Shown here: piece after piece, positions 56,620 to 64,000 of the stretch
Position numbering within the stretch: the first letter of the stretch is position 1
Layout: every line of letters starts with the position of its first letter
Source: Prorocentrum cordatum
Taxonomy: Eukaryota; Sar; Dinophyceae; Prorocentrales; Prorocentraceae
Direction: 5' to 3'
Assembly: GCA_963575745.1 (NCBI GenBank)
Contig: CAUYUJ010018726.1
Span: forward strand, 248,001 to 312,000
DNA length: 64,000 nt
Program-made: the position numbers and the translations under genes
Notes under the pieces: model-generated
The model's database searches: none
What the model saw: only the letters and a program-made list of their open reading frames with translations
Told to the model about the DNA's origin: nothing

Positions 56620-57265
56620 TTGTACCCCGGCGTAAGGCCGCGCTCACGCGCCTCCTCAATGGGCAACTGAACGCCCACCTTACGAAGAGACCGCCGAAGG
56701 CGGGAGGGGGTGATGAGATAGGCGAGTTCCAGCCCTCGGCGCTAGGCGACGACAGGCCCAAGGCGGGGGCTGGGCCCCAGCCGAAGGCGGGGCCCAAGGC
56801 GGGCACCGGTGCCCCAGCGGGGACGGCACCCAAGAGGGCGTACCCGGCGGCCAAGGAGTTGACACGCCAGGAGCGTACGCGCTCCGTGGCACACGCACCC
56901 CGCAATAAGGACAACGTCCCTATCTGCTGGGGGGCTACCACGCACATGGGCTGCTCGCGGAAGGCTTGCGACTGCCCTAACTCCCATGACCCCATCAAGT
57001 CAACGCGCGGGTTGGACTACACGGTGGTCATGCAGCTCACGAGGCGCGGGGGGCTCCTTGGGACGCCCCGGATCGATCCCGAACAGGTGGATGGGATGAT
57101 TGCGCAACTACGCTCGCAAGCCAAGGCAGCCGAGGCCGAGAAGGTCGGCGAGGACACCTCTCCCCCTGCTGCCCCTGACTCCCAGAAGGGAAAGGGCCGC
57201 GGCCAGGGCAGTGGCTCGCGAGCGGCGGGCGACCAGACGACTACGCTACTCTCCAGCTTACTGCG
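56620..57265 (+). CDS. Polyprotein element 2: CCCH-type zinc motif
   Basis: Third frame. RRKAALTRLLNGQLNAHLTK and a Lys/Ala/Gly-rich linker lead to NVPICWGATTHMGCSRKACD and CPNSHDPIK, giving C-x8-C-x6-C-x3-H (about 56930-56990), close to the CCCH class that binds RNA. Then DYTVVMQLTRRGGLLGTPRI and DPEQVDGMIAQLRSQAKAAE. Likely the nucleic-acid-binding part of the Gag-like product. The frame changes to the second near 57240. Confidence 0.6.
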
Positions 57266-58690
57266 ATGGAGTCCGACCTCCGGGAAGCGGTCAAGGGTCC
57301 CGACTTCGGATGGCTCGAGGACCACGACTGCCCACGCGCGGCGGCCACTTGGGACGCCCAGCCCACGGGGGAGGGACCGGAGCTTCGCCGCAAGCTCATG
57401 CAGGAGCTTGAGTCCGAAGGCATCTTCGCGCCTCTGAAAGGGGCCAGTGAGTATCTGCAGAGCCACGTGCGCGGGCGCGTCATGGGAGCACGCCTGCGCG
57501 GGGAGCGCCTCACCGTGGAGCGGGCCCTCGAGGAGGCCGTGGACCGCGGCCATCGGGGACTCAGCAGCGAGGCGGCCGACCTGCACGAGGCGCTCAGCTG
57601 CGCCGCAGGATGCGTCTCCGAGGGCGGGGCCGAGGTCGGCCCGGTCGCCTGGGATGCTGACGGGCTGATAGGTCGCGGGTCTTACACCTTTTGGGACGGG
57701 GACACCCGCATCCAGTGGGCCTTCCTCGACTACCGGGACCGCCTCAGCCCTGCGGAGGAGATGGGCCGGGCGATGGGCTTGGAGGTGGGCGACACCGAGG
57801 AACGGCAGTGTTTGCTACTGCACGTAGCTGCCGGGGTGCTCCTGCTGCGCGCGGGCGAGGGCGAAGGTGAGCCCAGCCCGGATGCGGTGCAACAGTTGAC
57901 CGCGGAGTACCGACGCGCACTGTGGGGGGAGGCCCACGAGGCGCTACGCGCCCTGGGCGACTCGCCCCCGTGGATTACGGCCATGGAGGCCGATGTCCGA
58001 TCCTACGTCCACGACGCGGTGCACCCGCACCACGACAAGGACTATCGCTGCCTGGCAGCATGCCCCGTCGCCGACCTCGACGCCGTCACGCTCCAGGTGC
58101 ACCGCGTCAATGGCAGTGGGCGCCTATGCGTCGACCACCTGATGGGAACGGGTGTTGGTGCGGAGGATCGAGTTATCCCGCTCCTGATCTGGCGCGGCCA
58201 CATGCGCGTCTTGCGCCCTGGCACCCACGCGGAGGCAGTGGCCCTAGGCCAGCGCTGGGGGCACGCTGGCAGCCTGTCCCGAGAGATCGTCAGCGTCGGC
58301 TGGCGCGAGATGCTCGACGAGGGCCCGGACGTCGAACCCACCGTCCCAGGCAAGAGCGCGCCCTGCTGCAAGGCAGCGGAAGGTCGGGCTGGCCGCGCAG
58401 TTGGGCGCGCGCCGGCTTCGTTCGGAGAAAATCCGGCAGACGTCCAGGCCCGCCTCCTGGAGGCCAACGCGATACCACTTCGACACGACCCCGCGTTCGC
58501 GTACGGTCTGGTCGCCCAGGAGGTGTATGCCAGGTCTGGGAATTGGTCTGCCGCGCTCCGAGCCGAGGGTATCAGGGTGCTGGAGCCGATCGAATACTAC
58601 GACGACCCTCTCCGAGAGCCGGCCCACGGCCGGACCACGACACCCTCGACCCTGCTGTTCGCGCGCGCGTACAGGAGGCCGCGCGGACCC
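57242..58690 (+). CDS. Polyprotein element 2: large central domain of unknown fold
   Basis: Second frame, nearly 480 codons without a stop. Landmarks: AMESDLREAVKGPDFGWLED, GEGPELRRKLMQELESEGIF, RGLSSEAADLHEALSCAAGC, EERQCLLLHVAAGVLLLRAG, WITAMEADVRSYVHDAVHPH followed by HDKDYRCLAACP, WRGHMRVLRPG and a Cys pair (APCCKAAEG). I recall HHDKDYR and WRGHMRLL lines in the same order in other dinoflagellate polyproteins; no enzyme class can be assigned. The next domain is in the first frame, and the shift falls at the GCGCGCGCG run near 58655. Confidence 0.55.
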
Positions 58691-59319
58691 CCATGGGCCC
58701 CGATGTGGCCAACGTCTGGTGCTGGGGTACACCGTGTGGCTCGTACACCGACCTCGGGCTCATGACCCAGCCCGGCGGGGCCCCGCAGGGGACCCGCACG
58801 TGGGAGCGCCCCGAGGGGGACGGCTCCAAGGAGTTCGAGCTCGTCGGTAACAGCCACACCCAGTTCACGTGCGACACCTGCCGCATCCTCCACGATGCCG
58901 GCAAGGAGTTCCTCGTCGAGTCCTCTTGGCCTTCGGGCCGCTACCCCAAGATCTGGGACCAGGCCCCTATGCAAGAGCTGCGTCGAGCGACCGGGGCCAT
59001 GATCGTCCCGATCCACATGTGCGCCTGGGGTAAGGCCCCGTTCGATGCGACAGAGAGCCGCTATCGCAAGGGCAGCTGGTGGCTCGTCAGCCCCCGGCTG
59101 TACTTGCACGCCCTGTTGCTGGCACGCCGATGCCCACGCGACCACCACCACGTCGAGCTGAAGGACCACGTGCCCGGCACGGGCATTAAGCGCACCAAGG
59201 AGGCGCAGGTTTGGGCCCCCTGATTTTGCACCGCGTGGGCAAAAGTGCTGAAGGGAGCCTATCACCGCTGGTCGGTGAGCCAGCTGCGACGGCAGCTGGC
59301 ATCTGCATGGGAGGATGGC
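58655..59319 (+). CDS. Polyprotein element 2: methyltransferase-like domain and disrupted continuation
   Basis: First frame. VQEAARTPMGPDVANVWCWG is followed by TPCGSYTDLGLM: Pro-Cys-Gly fits motif IV of C5-cytosine methyltransferases. GTRTWERPEGDGSKEFELVG comes next, then FLVESSWPSGRYPKIWDQAP, where Glu-Ser-Ser stands for the Glu-Asn-Val motif, and HMCAWG. CPRDHHHVELKDHVPGTG ends the domain. A TGA stands at 59221-59223, but the same frame then stays open (KVLKGAYHRWSVSQLRRQL) right up to the insertion at 59320. The TGA may be a CGA-to-TGA transition. Compared with element 1, this copy keeps the Pro-Cys pair. Activity is uncertain because motif I is not visible. Confidence 0.55.
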
Positions 59320-59327
59320 CCGGGGGC
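59320..59327. repeat. Left copy of 8-bp flanking repeat CCGGGGGC
   Basis: CCGGGGGC immediately before the terminal repeat and again at 63892-63899 in the same orientation. This is what an 8-bp target-site duplication would leave. Confidence 0.8.
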
Positions 59328-61124
59328 TGGATAGGGTCACGGGCATGTCGGGGATCAGATTAAGAATGATGAAAATGGTTTTCTCATGGTTCTAGGCCGC
59401 TTGCGGGCCGTGCGGTGCTGAAGTTGAAAATGGTTCATGGTGGTTTTGAAAATGGCCGCGCGCGGGTTTCAAATAGCTTCGGCGTCAAACTAGCAGCTTG
59501 GCGCGCCCGCCATTGGAAGGTATGATTACGCGCAACGCGGCCTTCGCTCAGGGGTGCCAGGGCAAGTGGCGCTTGATCCCCCTTCCCACTCTGCCCTGCA
59601 GTAGGCGGTGCGAGCCAAGGGCGTTTGAGCCTTCTCCGTGCCTCTTCGCATGCAGCCCGAGCTCGGCCTTTCAGCGCGCGGGTGTCTTTTGTTGGGCTAG
59701 TTGGAACTAGAGGTTGCGTCTCGAACCGAAAGAGCCAACATGTTTTGCCCCACCAATTACCGTTGCTACTGCACGCTGCTGGGGCCGCCGCCCACGAAGG
59801 CATCCCCAGGTTCGCGCCGAGTCCGTCACATGTGAAACGTGCTGCGTTTGCAGGCTGGCCCGCGCCGAGTCCGCGGCATGTGAAGGGTTTGACAACTCGG
59901 CGCCGCGCCGAGCAAGCTATCGCGCCCCCCCTACCCTCCCCATCGGCAGAAGCAGGGGCGCGTGCAAAAGGGCACTTGTTTAAGTTGTTGTATGTTTTTT
60001 CAAGTTTGTGCCTAGCAGCTCCGCGAAACTACTGCAGCACGCGCCTGTGCAGTCCATCGTTCCGTGTGTGTGTTGGGTAATTCGTTATTTTCCCTCCCCG
60101 CTCTGAGGTCGCCGCCCTGGGCGGCCGAATGACGAGAAACTTTGCTCAAACTTGCGCCGCAGGATGTGGAGTGAGAAGATATGGTACGATGCGGGATCGA
60201 TTACACATGTCTGCGGTAACTGCATATGCAACAAGGGGACGATTTGGGGAGACTCGTGGCCCGTCAAAGGAGGAGGACCATGAGCAGGAGCAACTGCAAC
60301 AGGCGTGCGTCTAGGCGCGCGTGGCCCTGCCACTGCGTCAAAGAAAAACCGTGGTGACTATAATGATTATGGACGACCGGGGGGGGGCAGCTGCTTTGGC
60401 ATTGGCGGTGCGCGCCGCAGGCATCTGGATATCTGGACAAACCGCGGGTGCAGCTGCAGGAAGTTCTTCCTGCCCTCGCACTTCCGCTCGTTCGCCAGCG
60501 AGACCTCCGCGCTTGTTTTGCGTGCTCGGTCGCGCCCGTGTTTCATGTTGCCCACAGCCACCTGGCACTCCATCTGAGAAATGGCCCCGGCCATGTTTCT
60601 CTGGAAAACTGCGCATGGGTCCCTGTTGGTGAACAGCCCTGGGATCGAGGCGCGCACCAACTCCAAACCTCGCTTTTCGCACTCCGCGATCGCCTCTTCC
60701 TGCACCATCAAGCGGCGGGCCAACCGCTTCTCGTCGGGCACCACGATCCGCTTGATGCCGCGCTTCTCGCACCTGTCCACGAAGGCGGCCACGCCCGGCC
60801 TGGACAGGAACGGCGTTGAACCTGGGGAAGCAAAAAAAATCGACGACAAATTCGGCGTGCGATTTTGCAATACTTCGCCGCGGGGGCGGTGGAAACATGA
60901 AGGCGGGGGGGGGGGGTCGCTTGCTGTAGCAATTGCGTTGCGTAGCGTCTGGCACGCTAACAAATCCAGGGTTTCGCGCCGATGGGCGATGTTACCTTCG
61001 GAAGAGGACGCGACGCGCCGCATTCCTCATCCAATGCCCTTGCGGTGTGTGGGGGCGTTGTGGCCCCGCCGTCCTGGGACGTTCTTCAAGACGAGCGTTT
61101 CCTGGGCGGTGGGGGGGGGGTGCC
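59328..61124. repeat. Left inverted arm
   Basis: Carries recombinase exon 2 on the minus strand (60367-60821) and about 1 kb of outer sequence without a recognised gene. The outer part has a direct repeat (GCGCCGAGTCCG with CATGTGAA, near 59814 and 59867) and the hairpin CTCGGCG-CCG-CGCCGAG (59897-59913). The inner edge falls within about four bases of the end of exon 1. Confidence 0.85.
60367..60821 (-). CDS. Serine-recombinase-like exon 2, left arm
   Basis: After a T-run and CCCCAG (a good splice acceptor) the frame reads GSTPFLSRPGVAAFVDRCEK, IKRIVVPDEKRLARRLMVQE, IAECEKRGLELVRASI, FQRNMAGAISQMECQV and KHGRDRAR, then CEGRKNFLQLHP. This matches the resolvase/invertase catalytic fold: SG-x-x-PFL-x-RPG, the KRLARR helix start (two Arg that contact the scissile phosphate; the Asp often before the first Arg is Lys), and the E-helix Glu in QMEC. 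The GRK-x-FLQLHP line is the start of the DNA-binding part in large serine recombinases, but the rest is missing at a stop (60367). The product would cut and rejoin DNA through a serine. Function is inferred. Confidence 0.65.
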
Positions 61125-61126
61125 CC

Positions 61127-61232
61127 TGGCCGCCTTCGTTATCTGTGCCTTCTGCCGCGGCACGCTGGCGCCATCCACGTTCGTCATCGTCGACGCGCGT
61201 GTCGTGGCAGCCGCCTTCATCTTGGCAGGCAT
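61127..61232 (-). CDS. Serine-recombinase-like exon 1 with catalytic Ser
   Basis: On the minus strand from an ATG at 61232: MPAKMKAAATTRASTM, then TNVDGASVPRQKAQITKAA. Arg-x-Ser (R12, S14; Ser codon 61191-61193) followed by an acidic/Ser turn and R-Q-x-x-x-I is the N-terminal signature of serine recombinases (usual Y-x-R-V-S, then S-x-x-x-Q). The first residue of the motif is Thr instead of Tyr. It is followed by AAG/GC or CAG/GG possibilities for a donor. The 20-25 residues that normally link this to RPG are not found, so a small exon may be missing or unseen. It lies in the centre, next to the left arm only. Confidence 0.6.
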
Positions 61233-61557
61233 GGCGCGGGCGCCAGAAAACGAAACAAACATATGTTGCGCGGTGCCCGAACGCCGCAGGCGCGGCAGAT
61301 AGGAGAGGGAAGGAGGAGCAGGAGCAGGAGCAGGAGCAGGAGGAATACAATTAGGCGGTGGATGGGGATGCGGGGGAAGGGGGGAATGGGGCGAGGAGGG
61401 GGGCGAGGAGGAAAACTGGGGGAGGGGGCAGCGAGGAGGAAGGAGGACGCGCGAGGGGGGGCGCGGCCCCCGCCGAGGCTTGAAAACGCTAGAGGGCGGC
61501 AGGGGCAACGCCGGCGACGGCGCCGACGAGGGTTGGGGCGGAGACAGAAGGGCGCGC

Positions 61558-61626
61558 CGGAAGTCGGTCCTGGACCGACTTCCGACGCGGGCCCGCGCCA
61601 GAAGTGGGTCCTGGACCGACTTCTGG
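61558..61626. promoter_or_regulatory. Two tandem palindromes, candidate recombinase sites
   Basis: CGGAAGTCGGTCC-T-GGACCGACTTCCG (61558-61584) is a perfect 13-bp inverted repeat. CCAGAAGTGGGTCC and GGACCGACTTCTGG (61599-61626) form a second with one mismatched pair. A third half-site follows (GCCAGAAGTTGGCC, about 61645). Resolvase-type enzymes bind 27-34-bp imperfect palindromes arranged in groups. The assignment as recombination site is inference from size, symmetry and neighbourhood. Confidence 0.45.
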
Positions 61627-62101
61627 CACAGCCCGGCGGCCGGCGCCAGAAGTTGGCCGACGGTCCGTGGGGGCCGTTCGAAGGGGGGCTCTTGCGCTGG
61701 CAGGAGCAAGCGGCAGGTCGGCGGCAGTCGGCGGGAGTAGGCGGGGCCCACCGGCTGAGGGCCCGCCAGAGCTGGCGGAGAGGCGGACGCTCTTGCCAAC
61801 AGACGTTGGCGGGAGGTCGGCGGCAGCCGGCGGAAGTACGTGCAGCCTGCGGCCGACGGCCCGCAGGTGGCCGCGGAAGTACGTGCAGCCTACGGGCGAC
61901 GGCCCAGGGGAGGTTCGTGTCGCCCGACAGAAGTCACAAATAGACTGCGGCGGACTGACAGCGGGGGCCGGCGGGGATCCCTGGGAGGCCCGCGGCAACC
62001 GGAGGAAGTAAGCGTGGACCACCCAACTGTAGCCATTCGTTGCTTTTTCGGGGCTCAAGCAGCGCGGGGGCAGCTTTTTCTGGACACGCTATCATGGACG
62101 C

Positions 62102-63891
62102 GGCACCCCGCCCCACCGTCCAGGAAACGCTCGTCTTGAAGAACGTCCCAGGACGGCGGGGCCACAACGCCCCCACACACCGCAGGGGCATTGGATGAGG
62201 AATGTGGCGCGTCGCGTCCTCTTCCGAAGGTAACATCGCCCATCGGCACGAAACCCTGGATTTGTTAGCGTGCCAGACGCTACACTACGCAATTGCTACA
62301 GCAAGCGCACCCCCCCGCCTTCATGTTTCCACCGCCCCCGCGGCGAAGTATTGCAAAATCGCACGCCGAATTTGTCGTGGAGTTTTTTTTGCTTCCCCAG
62401 GTTCAACGCCGTTCCTGTCCAGGCCGGGCGCGGCCGCCTTCGTGGACAGGTGCGAGAAGCGCGGCATCAAGCGGATCGTGGTGCCCGACGAGAAGCGGTT
62501 GGCCCGCCGCTTGATGGTGCAGGAAGAAGCGATCGCGGAGTGCGAAAAGCGAGGTTTGGAGTTGGCGCACGCCTCGATCCCAGGGCTGTTCACCAACAAG
62601 GACCCATACACAGTTTTCCAGAGACACATGGCCGGGGCCATTTCTCAGATGGAGTGCCAGGTGGCTGCGGGCAACATGAAACACGGGCGCGACCGAGCAC
62701 GCAAAACAAGCACGGAGGTCTCGCTGGCGAACGAGCGGAAGTGCGAGGGCAGGAAGAACTTCCTGCAGCTGCACCCGCGGTTTGTCCAGATATCCAGATG
62801 CCTGCGGCGCGCACCGCCAATGCCAAAGCAGCTGCCCCCCCCCGGTCGTCCATAATCACTATAGTCACCACGGTTTTTCTTTGACGCAGTGGCAGGGCCA
62901 CGCGCGCCTAGACGCGCGCCTCTTGCAGTTGCTCCTGCTCATGGTCCTCCTCCTTTGACGGGCCACGAGTCTCCCCAAATCGTCCCCTTGTTGCATATGC
63001 AGTTACCGCAGACATGTGTAATCGATCCCGCATCGTACCATATCTTCTCACTCCACATCCTGCGGCGCAAGTTTGAGCAAAGTGTCTCGTCATTCGGCCG
63101 CCCAGGGCGGCGACCTGAGAGCGGGGGGGAAAATAACGAATTACCCAACACACACGCACAACGATGGACTGCACAGGCGCGTGCTGCAGTAGTTTCGCGG
63201 AGCTGCTAGGCACAAACTTGAAAAAAATACAACAACTTAAACAAGTGCCCGTTTGCACGCGCCCCTGCTTCTGCCGATAAGGAGGGTAGGGGGGCACGAT
63301 AGCTTGCTCGGCGCGGCGCCGAGTTGTCAAACCCTTCACATGCCACGGACTCTGCGCGGGCCAGCCTGCAAACGCAGCACGTTTCACATGTGACGGACTC
63401 GGCGCGAACCTGGGGATGCCTTCGTGGGCGGCGGCCCCAGCAGCGTGCAGTAGCAACGGTAATTGGTGGGACAAAACATGTTGGCTCTTTCGGTTCGAGA
63501 CGCAACCTCTAGTTCCAACTAGCCCAACAAAAGACACCCGCGCGCTTAAAGGCCGAGCTCGGGCTGCATGTGAAGAGGCACGGAGAAGGCTCAAACGCCC
63601 TTGGCTCGCACCGCCTACTGCAGGGCAGAGTGGGAAGGAGGATCAAGCGCCACTTGCCCTGGCACCCCTGAGCGAAGGCCGCGTTGCGCGTAATCATACC
63701 TTCCAATGGCGGGCGCGCCAAGCTGCTAGTTTGACACCGAAACTATTTGAAACGCGCGCGCGGCCATTTTCAAAACCACCATGAAGCATTTTCAACTTCA
63801 GCACCGCGCGGCCCGCAAGCGGCCTAGAACCATGAGAAAACCATTTTCATCATTCTTAATCTGATCCCCGACATGCCCGTGACCCTATCCA
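62102..63891. repeat. Right inverted arm
   Basis: Reverse complement of the left arm. Carries recombinase exon 2 on the plus strand and the same outer kilobase. Ends in GTGACCCTATCCA next to the right CCGGGGGC. Confidence 0.85.
62401..62855 (+). CDS. Serine-recombinase-like exon 2, right arm
   Basis: Same acceptor (T-run, GCTTCCCCAG ending at 62400), same length (455 bases) and same stop as the left copy. Nine amino-acid differences from the left copy: V/A, VR/AH (two), R/K, C/Y, A/T, N/H, V/A and A/T. Only one silent difference was counted. The catalytic helix and E-helix residues are unchanged. No exon with the catalytic Ser precedes it, so this copy is either truncated or depends on a distant exon. 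It could serve as donor for gene conversion of the left copy. Confidence 0.6.
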
Positions 63892-63899
63892 CCGGGGGC
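63892..63899. repeat. Right copy of 8-bp flanking repeat CCGGGGGC
   Basis: Identical to 59320-59327, same orientation, directly after the right terminal repeat. Confidence 0.8.
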
Positions 63900-64000
63900 G
63901 CCCCCCAATTTCGCCCGGGCGAAGGCGCCCGGGCGCCTGCAGGGCGTCGACTTCACTGGAATCGAGCGCCTACAGGCTTCGGGGGACGGCTCAAAATGCG
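63900..64000 (+). CDS. Continuation of polyprotein element 2 after the insertion
   Basis: In the frame set by joining 59327 to 63900, the sequence reads APPNFARAKAPGRL and QGVDFTGIERLQASGDGS, and stays open to the window end. The same style (RLQGVDFTG) fits the polyprotein and not the inserted element. The remainder of the host element, including any reverse transcriptase, would lie beyond the window. Confidence 0.6.

Larger units (their letters stand above)
61125..62101. other. Central unique region of the long-TIR element
   Basis: Contains exon 1 at its left edge, a purine tract (61300-61480), two crossover-site-like palindromes (61558-61626) and a 32-base direct repeat (61831-61864 and 61874-61906). 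The two arm genes point outward from it, so it is also the likely promoter region. The right edge lacks an exon-1 copy. Confidence 0.7.
59328..63891. mobile_element. 4.56-kb long-TIR element carrying a serine-recombinase-like gene
   Basis: The two ends are reverse complements for about 1.79 kb: 59328-61124 and 62102-63891. Outermost bases are TGGATAGGGTCACGGGCATG. I count 10 differences across the 455-base exon compared between arms (about 98% identity) and similar closeness elsewhere. The 977-bp centre (61125-62101) is unique. An 8-bp direct repeat flanks the whole, and the host polyprotein frame rejoins when the element plus one repeat is removed conceptually. An 8-bp duplication is usual for DDE-type transposases such as hAT, not for serine recombinases, so the recombinase may be cargo and the transposase may act in trans. 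No DDE transposase gene is seen inside. Confidence 0.8.

Overview
The window reads as nuclear DNA of a dinoflagellate. It is GC-rich and mostly repeats. It holds no compact operons, no recognisable rRNA or tRNA gene and no clear single-copy housekeeping gene. The coding fragments belong to families I associate with dinoflagellate nuclear genomes: Copia-type Pol/Gag, LINE-type reverse transcriptase with RNase H, and a large polyprotein family with a Gag-like region, a CCCH-type zinc motif and a cytosine-methyltransferase-like domain. Assignment to a genus is not possible from the sequence alone; the high GC would fit a Prorocentrum-like genome, but that is a guess. 

Layout: 1-5.9 kb holds low-complexity families, a tail-to-tail inverted pair of a microsatellite-carrying element (2554-4647) and a satellite array. 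6.3-8.4 kb is a frameshifted Copia pol (minus strand), followed by a 164-bp MITE (8996-9159) and a second satellite array ending in a GAT tract (9.6-11.1 kb). 11-18 kb is tandem repeats, GAT microsatellites and a solo arm of the 2554-4647 element (15932-17880). 18-24 kb holds Copia-type gag debris, unidentified coding fragments peppered with a 14-base hairpin, and a 2OG-Fe(II)-oxygenase-like ORF. LINE fragments lie at 26.8-28.4 kb (minus) and 32.4-33.5 kb (plus). 29.6-41.4 kb is mainly tandem repeats, satellite arrays and microsatellites. 

41.5-48.1 kb is a decayed polyprotein element (membrane segment, Gag-like, methyltransferase-like and C-terminal domains). 52.5-59.3 kb is a better preserved relative. 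Both read as long open segments joined by frame changes. The second polyprotein is interrupted at 59320-59327 by a 4.56-kb insertion (59328-63891). This insertion has about 1.79-kb inverted terminal repeats, a 977-bp centre and an 8-bp flanking direct repeat (CCGGGGGC). Conceptual removal of the insertion and one repeat copy rejoins the host reading frame, which stays open to the window end. The insertion carries a serine-recombinase-like gene: the exon with the catalytic-serine motif sits in the centre and the rest of the catalytic domain is in both arms. The centre also holds two 27-28-bp palindromes that look like resolvase crossover sites. This nested element is the most interesting object in the window. 

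Most coding pieces are relics and no metabolic pathway is encoded. What unites the window is layered mobile-element insertion and repeat expansion.
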